Part shown: one piece after another, positions 25,764 to 35,659 of the stretch | Layout of the letters: each line of letters begins with the position of its first letter | How positions within the stretch are numbered: position 1 is the stretch's first letter | Assembly: GCA_900315015.1 (NCBI GenBank) | Contig: OMXJ01000007.1 | Coordinates: 62,001-126,000 of the forward strand | Reading direction: 5' to 3' | DNA: 64,000 bases | Source of the DNA: an uncultured Eubacteriales bacterium | GTDB lineage: Bacteria > Bacillota > Clostridia > Lachnospirales > Lachnospiraceae | Program-made: the position numbers and the translations under genes | Notes under the pieces: generated by a model | Database searches by the model: none | Told to the model about the DNA's origin: nothing | The model's input: the letters and a program-made list of their open reading frames with translations, nothing else

Positions 25764-27575
25764 TTGGCTAAAGGTTATCCAAGAGAGTTCTGTGACCAGG
25801 TGGTCGCAAACTCAGATATAGTAGATGTAATAGGGCAGTATGTGGAATTGAAACCCGGTTCAGGAGAATACCAGGGAGTCTGTCCGTTTCATGCAGATAA
25901 AAATCCCTCATTCGGAGTAAACAGAGTAAAGGGAATGTATCATTGCTTTGGATGTCAGGCAAGTGGAAATGTAATTACCTTTTTGAAAAATTATCTGAAA
26001 CTAGATTATTCTGAATGCATAGAATATCTAGCAGAAAGAAATGGAATGCAGCTTCCGACAATGGTAGAAAGAAGCGGCAATTATATTTCAAACAGGGATA
26101 TATATGACATAAATAATGAAGCGGGAAAATACTTTTATAAGAATCTCTTTACAGAAGAGGGAAAAAAGGCAGTTGCCTATATAAATGAAAGAAGGCTCAA
26201 AAAGGAGACCGTGATGAAATGCGGTCTTGGATTTTCTTTAAAAGCACCGGATGCTCTATATAATTTTTTAAAAGAAAAAAAGTATTCTAATAAGCTGATG
26301 GTAACTTCGGGACTTGTAGTCTATGATCAGGAAAAGGGAAAATACCGTGACAGATTCAGGAACAGACTTATGTTCCCGATATTTGACATACAAGGAAGAA
26401 TAATAGGTTTTGGAGGAAGAGTGCTAGATGATTCAAAGCCTAAGTACCTCAACTCACCGGAAACGCCTGTGTTTAAAAAGAGGACTAATATGTTCGGCTT
26501 AAATATAGCCGTTAAGACAAGAGAAAAATATATTATTTCCTGCGAGGGATATATGGATGTAATTTCTCTTCATCAGGCAGGCTTTAATAGTGCAGTGGCA
26601 TCGCTTGGAACAGCTCTTACCGAGGAGCAGGTGCATGAAATAAAAAAGCATGTGGATAAGATCTACTTATCCTATGATAGTGACACGGCAGGAGTTGCAG
26701 CAACCAAGAAGGCCATAGAAAAGTGCAAGAAGGAAGGGCTTTCGACCTATATCATAGATATGAAGCCTTATAAGGATCCGGATGAGTTCATAAAGAATCT
26801 AGGCGTCAAGGAGTATGAAAATAGAATAGAAAAAGCTCTTTCAGCCTTTGATTTTCTTAGAGAGGATTATAAGGATGGTTTTAATTTAAGTAATCCTGAC
26901 GAGAAAGCAAATTACGTAAATGGACTCATAAGAAAAATCGTAGAATTAGATGATCCAATAAACAGAGGTACATACATACAGTCTTTAGCGGCAAATACCG
27001 GAATAAAGGAATCTGTGATAGAAAAGAAGGTAAATGAAATCGGACAGAACTACCAGAATAAGGAAGTTGCAGAGATAAGCCAGGAAATAAGCAGACAGGA
27101 CAGGGAAAAGGTCAGGATGAAAAAGAGCGGGACTGAGGAAGCGCAGAGAATTATATTATCTATTGTGGCGGAATTCCCGGAGCTCTATCCAAGGCTTAAG
27201 GAATATATACAGGAAGCTGATTATGAAGAGGGAGCGATAAGAAATCTTGCTTCGTTTATGTATGAGATCTTATCAAAGGGAGAAAGACTGACCAGCTCTT
27301 TGATACTGAATCACTTTGAGGATGCAGTAGACAGTGATCAGTATGCTGAGATACTTGCATATACAGTTCCATATGAGGAAGGCGATATGGAGGATGAGGC
27401 AAAGTATAAAGCTAAAAAATACGCTGAATTTGCACAGTCCGTCACTTTAGTATATGAAAAAAAGCTGAAAAATAGAATGGATTCAGAGAAGCAGGAAAAG
27501 CTTGTCGCAATGAATGAGTACATGAAGTTCCTTAGAGAAAGGAAAAATATTCTAGAAGAATTACAAAAGCTTTAA
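25764..27575 (+). CDS. dnaG: DNA primase
   Basis: DnaG makes RNA primers at the replication fork. The zinc-binding domain has Cys40, His43, Cys61 and Cys64 (CPFHADK ... CFGCQASGN). The catalytic core follows, with RFRNRLMFPI and GFGGRVLDDSKPKYLNSPET (the primase signature). The Toprim metal site is EGYMDVISLHQAG and LSYDSDTAG near residues 270 and 312, and the C-terminal helicase-interaction domain runs to residue 604. The likely start is TTG 25764 (MAKGYPREF) with AAAGGAG about 10 bp upstream; an in-frame TTG at 25734 lies inside the dGTPase gene. The gene normally next to dnaG, rpoD, is absent; a TGS-kinase gene follows at 32 bp. Confidence 0.95.
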   Translation: MAKGYPREFCDQVVANSDIVDVIGQYVELKPGSGEYQGVCPFHADKNPSFGVNRVKGMYHCFGCQASGNVITFLKNYLKLDYSECIEYLAERNGMQLPTMVERSGNYISNRDIYDINNEAGKYFYKNLFTEEGKKAVAYINERRLKKETVMKCGLGFSLKAPDALYNFLKEKKYSNKLMVTSGLVVYDQEKGKYRDRFRNRLMFPIFDIQGRIIGFGGRVLDDSKPKYLNSPETPVFKKRTNMFGLNIAVKTREKYIISCEGYMDVISLHQAGFNSAVASLGTALTEEQVHEIKKHVDKIYLSYDSDTAGVAATKKAIEKCKKEGLSTYIIDMKPYKDPDEFIKNLGVKEYENRIEKALSAFDFLREDYKDGFNLSNPDEKANYVNGLIRKIVELDDPINRGTYIQSLAANTGIKESVIEKKVNEIGQNYQNKEVAEISQEISRQDREKVRMKKSGTEEAQRIILSIVAEFPELYPRLKEYIQEADYEEGAIRNLASFMYEILSKGERLTSSLILNHFEDAVDSDQYAEILAYTVPYEEGDMEDEAKYKAKKYAEFAQSVTLVYEKKLKNRMDSEKQEKLVAMNEYMKFLRERKNILEELQKL

Positions 27576-27607
27576 GAGAAATATGTAAGAAAAGGAGTAG
27601 GAAAAAT

Positions 27608-29281
27608 ATGGGGAATATCCGAGTAAGAATAAATGGAGTAACCAAAGAATATGAAGAGGGAGCGACCTATAGGGACGTAGCAAAGGACGTACAGGGAGAA
27701 TTCGAGCATGAAATTCTTCTTATGATCGAAGGGGGAACTCTCAAAGAGCTTTATAAAAAGATAGACGGAGACTGCGAGCTTATACCGCTCACGGCAGGAG
27801 ATGAGACAGGAAGAAGGACCTATACAAGAGGTGTTATCTTCCTTATGCTCTGCGCCGTATATGAAACGATCGGCAAGGAGCTCGTAGAAAAGATAAGGGT
27901 AGAATATAGCATCGGAAATGGAATATACTGTGAGATAGACTCAGCAGAAGGCGGACTTAGGCAGTTTACTGAGAAAGAGCTAGAAGAAGTTAAAAAGAGG
28001 ATGAAGGAATTAGTAAGCCTTGATCTTCCGATTGTAAAAAGAGTAGTCAGCAGATCAGAGGCGATAAAGATCTTCCATCAGGAGAGACTTTACGACAAGG
28101 AGCATCTCTTTAAGTACAGAAGAGAATCACAGTCGAGCGTATATACCCTGAACGGCTTTACCGACTATTTCTTTGGCTACATGCCATATTCAACAGGAAG
28201 CCTTAAGTACTTTGACATCATAAATTATGAAAAGGGCTTTGTAATAGTGCTGCCTGAAAAGAAGAATCCGGAGAAGGTAGAGGAATTTAAACCAATGCAG
28301 AAATTCTTCTCTACCCTTGTAAGGACCAATGACTGGTGCGCAGCCATGGACATTGAGAATGTAGCAGAGCTCAATGATGTAATTTCAGAGGGAGGAATCA
28401 ATGAAATGATTCTTCTTCAGGAAGCTCTTCAGGAGAAGAGAATTGCAGAAATGGCAGAAATGATAAAGCATCGCCCTGATGCAAAATTCATCATGATAGC
28501 AGGTCCATCAAGCTCAGGAAAGACGACCTTCTCAAGAAGGCTTTCAATTCAGCTGCGTACAATAGGTCTAATGCCGCATCCTATCAGTGTAGATAATTAT
28601 TTTGTAGATAGAAAGCATACCCCGAGGGATGAGGATGGTAATTACGACTTCGAGGTCTTAGAGGCAATCGACATAGAGAAATTTAATCAGGACATGAACG
28701 ATCTCTTAGCAGGCAAGACGGTGCAGATACCGAGCTTTAACTTCGAGACAGGAGAGAGAGAATATAAGGGCGATTTCATTACAATGGGAAAGGATGACAT
28801 TCTTGTTATAGAGGGAATCCACTGCTTAAATGATAAACTATCTTATACACTGCCTCGTGAGAGCAAGTTCAAGATTTATATTTCAGCACTTACACAGCTG
28901 AACATGGATGAGCATAATAGAATATCCTCAACAGACGGAAGACTCATAAGAAGAATAGTTAGAGATGCAAGAACAAGAGGAACCAGCGGAAAGGATACAA
29001 TAGCGCGCTGGCCGTCAGTAAAGAGGGGAGAGGAAAGGAATATTTTCCCATTCCAGGAGGATGCAGACGTAATGTTCAATTCAGCTCTTATTTACGAGCT
29101 TTCAGTATTAAAGCAGTATGTAGAGCCTATTTTATTTGGAATACCAGAAACAGAACCGGAATATGTAGAGGCAAAGAGAATATTAAAGCTCCTTGGCTAC
29201 TTTGTAGGAATCGACTCGACCAGAGTGCCTATGAATTCGCTCCTTCGTGAATTTATCGGAGGAAGTGCCTTTAAAGTGTGA
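27608..29281 (+). CDS. Uridine-kinase-family nucleoside kinase with N-terminal TGS/ThrRS-like region
   Basis: The 557-residue product fuses a TGS domain (residues 1-60, IRVRINGVTKEYEEGATYRDVA) and a threonyl-tRNA-synthetase editing-like region (about 65-220) to a C-terminal uridine kinase/phosphoribulokinase P-loop domain. Walker A is IAGPSSSGKTTF near residue 298, and the DNYFVDRKHTPRDEDGNYDFEVLEAID segment matches uridine-kinase substrate loops. This fusion is well known in Clostridia and related phyla as a nucleoside kinase, but its physiological substrate is unclear. It sits 32 bp after dnaG and is followed by a new promoter. A GGAGTAGG-type ribosome site precedes ATG 27608. Confidence 0.88.
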   Translation: MGNIRVRINGVTKEYEEGATYRDVAKDVQGEFEHEILLMIEGGTLKELYKKIDGDCELIPLTAGDETGRRTYTRGVIFLMLCAVYETIGKELVEKIRVEYSIGNGIYCEIDSAEGGLRQFTEKELEEVKKRMKELVSLDLPIVKRVVSRSEAIKIFHQERLYDKEHLFKYRRESQSSVYTLNGFTDYFFGYMPYSTGSLKYFDIINYEKGFVIVLPEKKNPEKVEEFKPMQKFFSTLVRTNDWCAAMDIENVAELNDVISEGGINEMILLQEALQEKRIAEMAEMIKHRPDAKFIMIAGPSSSGKTTFSRRLSIQLRTIGLMPHPISVDNYFVDRKHTPRDEDGNYDFEVLEAIDIEKFNQDMNDLLAGKTVQIPSFNFETGEREYKGDFITMGKDDILVIEGIHCLNDKLSYTLPRESKFKIYISALTQLNMDEHNRISSTDGRLIRRIVRDARTRGTSGKDTIARWPSVKRGEERNIFPFQEDADVMFNSALIYELSVLKQYVEPILFGIPETEPEYVEAKRILKLLGYFVGIDSTRVPMNSLLREFIGGSAFKV

Positions 29282-29295
29282 TAGGATAAAACTAA

Positions 29296-29324
29296 TTGAT
29301 TTTAGGAAAGCGGGATGCTATAAT
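29296..29324 (+). promoter_or_regulatory. Promoter for the TtcA-like gene
   Basis: TTGATT (29296-29301), a 17-nt spacer and a perfect TATAAT (29319-29324) with an extended TG just before it. Confidence 0.76.
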
Positions 29325-29367
29325 CTATTTCTGTTGTACCAATTAGGCATGAATCGTGAGGAAATGT

Positions 29368-30231
29368 ATGGAAACGGATAAGTATGAGATTTCGCTTTAT
29401 AAAAAGTTCGGCAAGGAAATCTGGAGCAAATTCATAAAGGGAGTCAGGAACTATAAGCTGATAGAAGAGAATGACAAGATAGCAGTATGCATATCAGGGG
29501 GCAAGGACTCCATGCTTATGGCAAAGTGCATGCAGAGGCTTCAGAGGTATTCAGACGTACCGTTTTCGGTGGAGTATCTGGTAATGGATCCTGGCTATAA
29601 TACGGTAAACCGAAAGAAAATCGAGGAAAATGCTGCCTTATTAAATATTCCGATAAAAATATTTGAAAGTGACATTTTTGAAGCAGTAGAAACTGTAGAT
29701 AATAGTCCCTGCTATCTATGCGCAAGAATGAGAAGAGGGCATCTATATAAAAATGCACAGGAGCTGGGCTGCAATAAGATAGCTCTAGGCCATCACTTTG
29801 ATGATGTAATAGAGACCATAGTAATGGGAATGTTCTACGGAGGACAGTTCCAGACCATGATGCCAAAGCTTCACAGCACGAATTTTGAAGGAATGTCCCT
29901 TATACGCCCGCTTTATATGGTAAGGGAAGAGGACATAATTGCCTGGAGAGACTATAATAAGCTTGAATTCATACAGTGTGCCTGCAGATTTACAGACAAC
30001 TACACTCATAGCGCTGACGGAATAGGTAAATCAAAGAGACAGGAAATAAAGGCTCTTTTAACTGAAATGAGAAAAAAAAGCAGTGTAATAGACATGAATA
30101 TCTTTAGAAGCGCTGAAAATGTAAAGACAGCGACCATTATTTCCTACGAAAAGGACGGTCAGGTGCACTCCTTCCTCGATGAATATGAGGAATATGAGAA
30201 AAGGCACAAAAAAGTGAAAATTAAAAGATGA
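29368..30231 (+). CDS. TtcA-family PP-loop ATPase (tRNA thiolation-like)
   Basis: TtcA-type enzymes activate a tRNA cytidine with ATP and insert sulfur using an Fe-S cluster. The product has the PP-loop SGGKDS at residues 43-48, a CYLCARMRRG motif with Cys near 115 and 118, ALGHHFDDVIETIVMGMFYGG, and a further Cys in FIQCACRFTDN. Cys115/118 plus that Cys fit cluster ligation. I chose ATG 29368, since GTGAGG at 29356-29361 then serves as the ribosome site; the in-frame GTG at 29356 would use it as coding. Firmicute members are annotated as TtcA-family, but their tRNA target is not proven. The gene is monocistronic behind a strong promoter. Confidence 0.85.
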   Translation: METDKYEISLYKKFGKEIWSKFIKGVRNYKLIEENDKIAVCISGGKDSMLMAKCMQRLQRYSDVPFSVEYLVMDPGYNTVNRKKIEENAALLNIPIKIFESDIFEAVETVDNSPCYLCARMRRGHLYKNAQELGCNKIALGHHFDDVIETIVMGMFYGGQFQTMMPKLHSTNFEGMSLIRPLYMVREEDIIAWRDYNKLEFIQCACRFTDNYTHSADGIGKSKRQEIKALLTEMRKKSSVIDMNIFRSAENVKTATIISYEKDGQVHSFLDEYEEYEKRHKKVKIKR

Positions 30232-30234
30232 AAA

Positions 30235-30270
30235 AAGAGGCTTATCTCTCAAAAAGGAGATGGCCTCTTA
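30235..30270 (+). terminator. Hairpin after the TtcA-like gene
   Basis: Outer stem AAGAGGC (30235-30241) with GCCTCTT (30263-30269) and inner ATCTC/GAGAT pairing. The plus-strand tail (AATTGTG) is poor in T, so termination strength is doubtful; the T run would be on the minus strand, where no gene ends. Confidence 0.35.
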
Positions 30271-30319
30271 ATTGTGTCAAAAAACAGTGAAAAAAGTCTA
30301 AAATTGTAAGATTTTCTTA

Positions 30320-30348
30320 AGGACTAAAAAAAAATAATATGTTACAAT
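30320..30348 (+). promoter_or_regulatory. Extended -10 promoter for the two-component/ABC cluster
   Basis: TACAAT (30343-30348), preceded by TGT (an extended -10), with a weak -35, AGGACT, at 30320-30325 (17-nt spacer). The start is predicted near 30355, about 40 nt before the first gene. Confidence 0.5.
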
Positions 30349-30393
30349 GTGGGCGGGATAACTAATAGTTTGTTTTTGTGAAAGGATAATAAT

Positions 30394-30858
30394 ATGGAGT
30401 TCGGGTGGATAAGCATATTTGGAGCATCAATAGTAGCAATGATGATGCTGCCTAAGGTGATTTACTTAATTATGCATGGGAGTACAGAGTATAAATACAA
30501 GGACAATTTCCTTGCATTTTTAAAGCATTTTGGAAGAATAAGCTGCATAGTTCTGATGTGGCTTCCGCTATTTATGGAAGAGTTCGGCTTTGTAAGCACA
30601 GCTGCCTTCATAGCCTATATGGTAATAAATGCATCGCTATTGACAGCATACCTTATATCCTGGAAGCATTACATAAAGGAAGAGAGCTTTGTATGGAAAA
30701 TGGCCATTGCTATTTTAGCGATGGGAATATTCCTTATAAGCGGCTTATTACTTCAGCACAAGGCACTGATAATAGCGGCAATAATATATGGAATAGGCAT
30801 GATCAAGATCACTTACAAAAATGAAAAGCTTGTAAGAGCGGAAGATCAGGCGGTATAA
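30394..30858 (+). CDS. Small polytopic membrane protein, function unknown
   Basis: The 154-residue product has about five hydrophobic segments (roughly residues 3-25, 45-62, 68-88, 103-122 and 126-143) and few other features. I recognise no family motif. It is preceded by AAAGGATAAT and starts the unit that continues into a response regulator 25 bp downstream, so it may be a sensor accessory or immunity-type membrane protein for that system; this is positional inference. An overlapping plus-strand frame at 30558 has no ribosome site and is a shadow. Confidence 0.65.
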   Translation: MEFGWISIFGASIVAMMMLPKVIYLIMHGSTEYKYKDNFLAFLKHFGRISCIVLMWLPLFMEEFGFVSTAAFIAYMVINASLLTAYLISWKHYIKEESFVWKMAIAILAMGIFLISGLLLQHKALIIAAIIYGIGMIKITYKNEKLVRAEDQAV

Positions 30859-30883
30859 GAAAAAAAGGAAAAGGGGATATCCC

Positions 30884-31594
30884 ATGAAGGAAAAGAAGGA
30901 ATTTACGATCCTGGTAGTGGATGATGATGTGGATATAGCAAATCTTGTAGCTATACAGCTAGGAAGCAAGGGCTATAAGGTAGAAACGGCAAATGATGCT
31001 CAAAAGGGACTAGAAATACTGAAGGAGCAAAAAATAGATCTTTGCATATTAGACATAATGATGCCAGGAATGAACGGCTATGAAATGTGTACAAGGATCC
31101 GCGAAAAGAGCAATATCCCGGTTATCATGCTAAGTGCAAAGGGAAGCACGGACGATAAGATCGTAGGACTTGGAATGGGAGCAGATGATTATCTGCCAAA
31201 GCCTTTTAATCCTCTAGAACTAGAAGCAAGAGTAGAATCTCAATTAAGAAGATATACGGTTCTTAATAATAGCGAGAATGGAGATGGAAAGGACGTCCAT
31301 CTTAAGCATATAGACATCGAATTTTCAAAGAAGCTTGTATCGACCTTTGGAAAAGAGCGAAAGCTTACCCCGATAGAGTTTGACATACTTTATCTTCTAG
31401 CCTCGCATCCGGGGGAAGTATTTACAATGGATCAGATATTTGGCAAGGTGTGGGAAGAACGTAATTTTGAAATAGGCAATACCATCATGGTACACATAAG
31501 ACGTATCAGGGAAAAAATAGAGGAACCAGAGAGCGATGTAAAGCTCATAAAGACAGTCTGGGGAGTTGGCTATAAGGTCGATGAAAATGCATAA
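30884..31594 (+). CDS. OmpR/PhoB-family response regulator
   Basis: Receiver domain (residues 1-120) with acidic pocket VVDDDVD, phospho-acceptor Asp at residue 57 in CILDIMMPGMNG, Ser/Thr in MLSAKGS and Lys in YLPKPFNP. A winged-helix DNA-binding domain follows (about 135-235; KLTPIEFDILYLLASHPGEVFT ... VHIRRIREKIE ... VWGVGYKV). The closest style is VanR-like regulators of Firmicutes. It is encoded 14 bp before its kinase and upstream of an ABC-2-type cluster, which it probably regulates. AAAAGGGG precedes ATG 30884. Confidence 0.94.
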   Translation: MKEKKEFTILVVDDDVDIANLVAIQLGSKGYKVETANDAQKGLEILKEQKIDLCILDIMMPGMNGYEMCTRIREKSNIPVIMLSAKGSTDDKIVGLGMGADDYLPKPFNPLELEARVESQLRRYTVLNNSENGDGKDVHLKHIDIEFSKKLVSTFGKERKLTPIEFDILYLLASHPGEVFTMDQIFGKVWEERNFEIGNTIMVHIRRIREKIEEPESDVKLIKTVWGVGYKVDENA

Positions 31595-31608
31595 TAAGGA
31601 AAAAACAG

Positions 31609-32787
31609 ATGGAAAAGAAAAGATTAAGAGATAGCGTTGTAATTTCAGCACTGTTAGCAATGATATTATCATTGTTAACAGTGATACTTATTTTATTGGC
31701 AGGTTACGTTTTATTGTCAATATTTAGAAGGGTGGCAATGTCCTCTGATCAGTTCGGGGTAGATTCATATCCGAATGTAATGATGTTACCTTATCAGAAT
31801 GTTTATTACGACATAGGCCTAGGACGCATATTCAAAATAGGGAAGGTGCCGGCAATTATCCTATCATTGATTATGATAGTGGTTTTTGTCTCTTTTTTTG
31901 TCGGCTATTTTGAAATGCTTACGGCCAGATTCTTCAACTACATTGAAGAGATAAGGGACGGAGCGGAGAGAGTGGTAAAAGGTGACATTTCAGACAGAAT
32001 ACCTCATAAATTCAATAACGAGCTGACTGATATTTCTGATGACATAAATGAAATAGCAGGAAGAAAGAACATAAATGATAAAAAGGAAAAGGAGAGCGAT
32101 AAATATAAGGATGAGCTCATAACGAACATAGCTCATGACCTTAGAACTCCGTTAACTTCAGTCATAGGGTATCTCGACCTTGTAAGGGGAGGCACTAGTG
32201 ATGCTGAAACTGAAAAGAAGTACATAAAAATAGCCTATGAAAAAGCCTCACGAATGAAGGTACTGACAGATGAGCTGTTCGAGTATGCAAAACATGAGAC
32301 TGATGTAATAAAGCTGAATAAAACGGATTTTGATATTGTAAAGCTGATAGAGCAGCTCATGGAGGAATTCTATCCGGAATTTAAGAGAGTGGGCTTTGAT
32401 ACAGAGTTAAAAACTGATTCAGAGAGCATAATAGTAAATGCAGACGGTGACGAGATAGCAAGAATGTTCGCAAATCTCATAAGCAATGCGATAAAATATG
32501 GAGTAGATGGAAAGAACCTTGAAGTACATATCAAGCATAGCAGCAAATATGTGACCGTAGATATAGTGAATTTTGGCGGACTTATACCAAAAGAAAAAAT
32601 CGGACTTATTTTTGAAAAGTTCTACCGCGTAGATGAATCTAGAAATGTGGTGGAAGGAAGCGGATTAGGATTAGCCATTGCAAAGAACATAGTAGAAAAG
32701 CATGAAGGAATGATATCTGCTAAGAGCAGCTATGGAGGAACTGCCTTTGAGGTAAGCCTTCCATTAGGTCAAACACAGGAAGAATAA
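31609..32787 (+). CDS. Membrane sensor histidine kinase (VanS-like)
   Basis: The 392-residue kinase has two membrane helices (about 8-36 and 81-104) bracketing a short outside loop of about 45 residues, then a HAMP-like segment (AERVVKGDISDRI). The HisKA dimerisation domain has phospho-His at residue 176 in NIAHDLRTPLTSVIGYL. The HATPase domain has N-box LISNAIKYG, F-box FEKFYRVDESR and G-box GSGLGLAIAKNI. The small sensor loop suggests detection of a membrane or intramembrane signal, as in antimicrobial-peptide-sensing kinases associated with ABC transporters; that is inference. It is paired with the preceding regulator. Confidence 0.93.
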   Translation: MEKKRLRDSVVISALLAMILSLLTVILILLAGYVLLSIFRRVAMSSDQFGVDSYPNVMMLPYQNVYYDIGLGRIFKIGKVPAIILSLIMIVVFVSFFVGYFEMLTARFFNYIEEIRDGAERVVKGDISDRIPHKFNNELTDISDDINEIAGRKNINDKKEKESDKYKDELITNIAHDLRTPLTSVIGYLDLVRGGTSDAETEKKYIKIAYEKASRMKVLTDELFEYAKHETDVIKLNKTDFDIVKLIEQLMEEFYPEFKRVGFDTELKTDSESIIVNADGDEIARMFANLISNAIKYGVDGKNLEVHIKHSSKYVTVDIVNFGGLIPKEKIGLIFEKFYRVDESRNVVEGSGLGLAIAKNIVEKHEGMISAKSSYGGTAFEVSLPLGQTQEE

Positions 32788-32814
32788 ATTACTGTAGTAA
32801 GAAAAGGTGGATTT

Positions 32815-35649
32815 ATGAAAGTAAGAAGGAACGAAATCCTTAATGGGTCTAGAGAATATGAAGGCTATAATGGTGCCCTGGAAAATAATAATTACCAGAA
32901 CCAGATAGTCCAGTTGATAGATAGCAGTCAGTTCAAGGACTCTTATATTAGGGTGTTTCAGGGGAAAAATGAAGGCGAGCTCATAGACTATAACTTCAGA
33001 TATGGAAGAGATCTGGTCATATATTATAACCCGGAGGAAACCGGAAAACTAACGGATGGGTTTGAGGGCGAGAATGTAATCATAACTGCAACTGCCTATG
33101 GAATTGATGATAGGGATGTGCAGTTCGTTAATACAGTAAATAAAAATGAGGATGCAGTAGTTACTATTCCTAGCACATATCTAAATGAAGCGCTATATAT
33201 CACCGTTTCAGATGAATATGGAAGATTGATTTCTGATTATTACCTTACAGCAGAGGATTTTGCAAATTACGGAAACTATAGCTTTATTTCAGTCTTAGCA
33301 AGTGAGGGCGAAATGCAGTCACTTATGTATCTTAAGGGCTTTGGTTCTGAGCTAAGGAGCATATCAGAAACTGATATTTTCAGTGAAGAAGTACTCGAAA
33401 TCGGTGACGTGATAGCAGCCGACTATGAAAGATATTCTACGATTGTAGAAGATAAAAAAGAGATGATAGAGCACTTCGTAAAAAACGGAGGCTCCCTGGT
33501 AATATACATAAAGGATAAAAACTATGGTTTCATAAATAGCAATGACATAGGTGAAGTTGTTACAGATATTGATTACGGCGAAGGAAATTCATATGAGTTT
33601 TTCACGATGAATGTGGAAGATACTACCTCTGAAGCCTATGCCAATCTAAATAATGCAATAAATAGTTATGAAGGTTCACTTCCAGATGGCTATTACACAG
33701 TTTCACTTCAAAGAGATTACATGCTGTGGGGAGCCTTTATTGGATCTGCAGATAACGCATCAAGAGTAAAGAATAATTTTGTAGAATATGATAATGAGCA
33801 TTATTCAGCAAGAACCATAATGACTGCTCTTGGGGTACCTGAAGATACTTTGATAAAGAGGTCGGTAGTAGATAACAACGGATACTGTGAGCTTTATACC
33901 GCCCAATACGGAGAAGGTAACATATTGTATTTTCCCTTCGACATAAGAATGGAAGAGTATGATATGGCTAATTTCAAAGAAGATCCGTACCCTGTATACC
34001 CGCTTTTTTATGATGCCATAGCGATGAATATAGTGAATTCAAAGTCCAGGCAAAGGTATAATCTCTTAGAAAGTGAGTGCTATAGCAATGGAAACTATGA
34101 TAATGCCATGTTCTCGGTAGAAACCTACAGCTACAGGGGAAAATATTCAATCATGCCTTTTGCAGCGATTCTTGCTACTTATATTTTGGTACTGATTCCG
34201 CTTGTTTTTATATTGGCAAAAAAAATGAAGCGTCCAAAAATGTTCTGGAAGGGGCTTGGAATATCTTCTGTTATTACAGCAATAATTATGTGCGCAGTAG
34301 GAGATAAGAGCAGGGTCAAGCAGCCCTTCAATGATTCAATGAACATACTGATAGCAGAAGATGAGGGTGATAAAGATTCTGCAGAGCTTGAAGCAAAGGG
34401 ATTATTAAAGAGCGGCATCCGCTTTGTAGATAATAATGATAAAAAGATTTACCTTAAAGCCTTCTTAGGAAGGAACTTTGAGACTGCAAAAGACATAAAG
34501 TTTAATTATGGGCAGACTCATTATCCGGACTTTTACGAAAACTGGTATTATGGTGGGTATGGAAGTGAAATGTATACCAACGGCTCTTATTTGGCAAATC
34601 CTAGAGCTCAGGAAAAAGTATTTGAAAAGTTAAACCTTGCGGCTCAGATAGTAGAGGATAAAGAGGGAGATGGCATTATTTTCCGTGATGTAAGGCCGTT
34701 TGTAAAGGAAAACTTTGAAGCGGAATATAAGTGCATGGTAAAAAAGTGTTTTGAAGGAGATATGCATCTTGGACCTACAGGCCTAAGCGGTGTTTTAAGG
34801 TTTAATGGTGATGTCGAGGAAGATTTAAAAAATGTGGTAATAGTAGCTGAAGGAATAATGGTACTTATAAATGGTCTGGAAAAAGGAGTTCCAAAGGAAA
34901 TAAATCTGGAGGAATGCACTCAGCTATTTAGAGGAGATGATTCCATTTTATACAGCGAAGAAAACTGGATGGATTTTCTTGGCGATGATTATGAAAAAAG
35001 TGCCTGGTCGTATGAGGGAGAGAGCAACATAAGCTCGTTCAGGAGCATTCTTAGAGAAATCGCGGATAATAGCACCGGCTGCTATATATGTGCCTGGAGC
35101 AAAGAAATACCAGGTAAGAACGTGACCAGTAACGGAATAACTACTTATATCTATCCTATAGAGGTGGATAGAAGCGTTGATGGAGGAGTATTTGTTTCAA
35201 ATATCAGAGAGTTTATCACAAATTATGGCGGTGTATTGAGCGATGATACTGAAAATCTTGAATACACACTAGCAAGCAACATAGTATATACACTTCCAGA
35301 AGGTATGGAGCTTTCAGAGCTTGTATATACAGAATTTAGAAATCCTGAGGTAACATATAATCCTTACTATGAAAGTTCTGCAATAGGCGGCTTCAAGGGG
35401 GAGATAATGCTATATAATTACAATGAACAAAGGTTTGAGGTTATGTTCAACACAATTGAAATACAGGATAATGCCACATACAGAAAAATTTATGACATAA
35501 ATGGTAAGAAATTCGGTGAAGATTGTTTGGTGTTCGATCTAAGCAGGTATGTTTCAGAAGACGGAATAATAAGAATAAGGCTAAATGATAAGTCGGACAC
35601 TTATGCCTTTGCGCCGGTAATAAGCGCAGTACTGAGAAAAAAAGATTAA
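32815..35649 (+). CDS. Large protein with two central membrane helices, associated with ABC-2 genes; family not recognised
   Basis: The 944-residue product has two adjacent hydrophobic segments, about 447-467 and 476-493, separating two large polar halves that must lie on the same side of the membrane. The N-terminal half contains a glutamine-amidotransferase-like element (KKEMIEHFVKNGGSLVIYI), as in proteins accompanying GldF/GldG-type ABC systems. The Asp/Asn/Tyr-rich composition looks extracytoplasmic, yet no signal peptide or N-terminal helix is visible from ATG 32815 (ribosome site AAAGGTGG). Either the true N-terminus has been lost or both halves are cytoplasmic. It lies between the kinase gene (27 bp) and the ATPase gene (10 bp), so it is probably a structural partner of the ABC system. 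Confidence 0.72.
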   Translation: MKVRRNEILNGSREYEGYNGALENNNYQNQIVQLIDSSQFKDSYIRVFQGKNEGELIDYNFRYGRDLVIYYNPEETGKLTDGFEGENVIITATAYGIDDRDVQFVNTVNKNEDAVVTIPSTYLNEALYITVSDEYGRLISDYYLTAEDFANYGNYSFISVLASEGEMQSLMYLKGFGSELRSISETDIFSEEVLEIGDVIAADYERYSTIVEDKKEMIEHFVKNGGSLVIYIKDKNYGFINSNDIGEVVTDIDYGEGNSYEFFTMNVEDTTSEAYANLNNAINSYEGSLPDGYYTVSLQRDYMLWGAFIGSADNASRVKNNFVEYDNEHYSARTIMTALGVPEDTLIKRSVVDNNGYCELYTAQYGEGNILYFPFDIRMEEYDMANFKEDPYPVYPLFYDAIAMNIVNSKSRQRYNLLESECYSNGNYDNAMFSVETYSYRGKYSIMPFAAILATYILVLIPLVFILAKKMKRPKMFWKGLGISSVITAIIMCAVGDKSRVKQPFNDSMNILIAEDEGDKDSAELEAKGLLKSGIRFVDNNDKKIYLKAFLGRNFETAKDIKFNYGQTHYPDFYENWYYGGYGSEMYTNGSYLANPRAQEKVFEKLNLAAQIVEDKEGDGIIFRDVRPFVKENFEAEYKCMVKKCFEGDMHLGPTGLSGVLRFNGDVEEDLKNVVIVAEGIMVLINGLEKGVPKEINLEECTQLFRGDDSILYSEENWMDFLGDDYEKSAWSYEGESNISSFRSILREIADNSTGCYICAWSKEIPGKNVTSNGITTYIYPIEVDRSVDGGVFVSNIREFITNYGGVLSDDTENLEYTLASNIVYTLPEGMELSELVYTEFRNPEVTYNPYYESSAIGGFKGEIMLYNYNEQRFEVMFNTIEIQDNATYRKIYDINGKKFGEDCLVFDLSRYVSEDGIIRIRLNDKSDTYAFAPVISAVLRKKD

Positions 35650-35659
35650 GGGGGAACTA

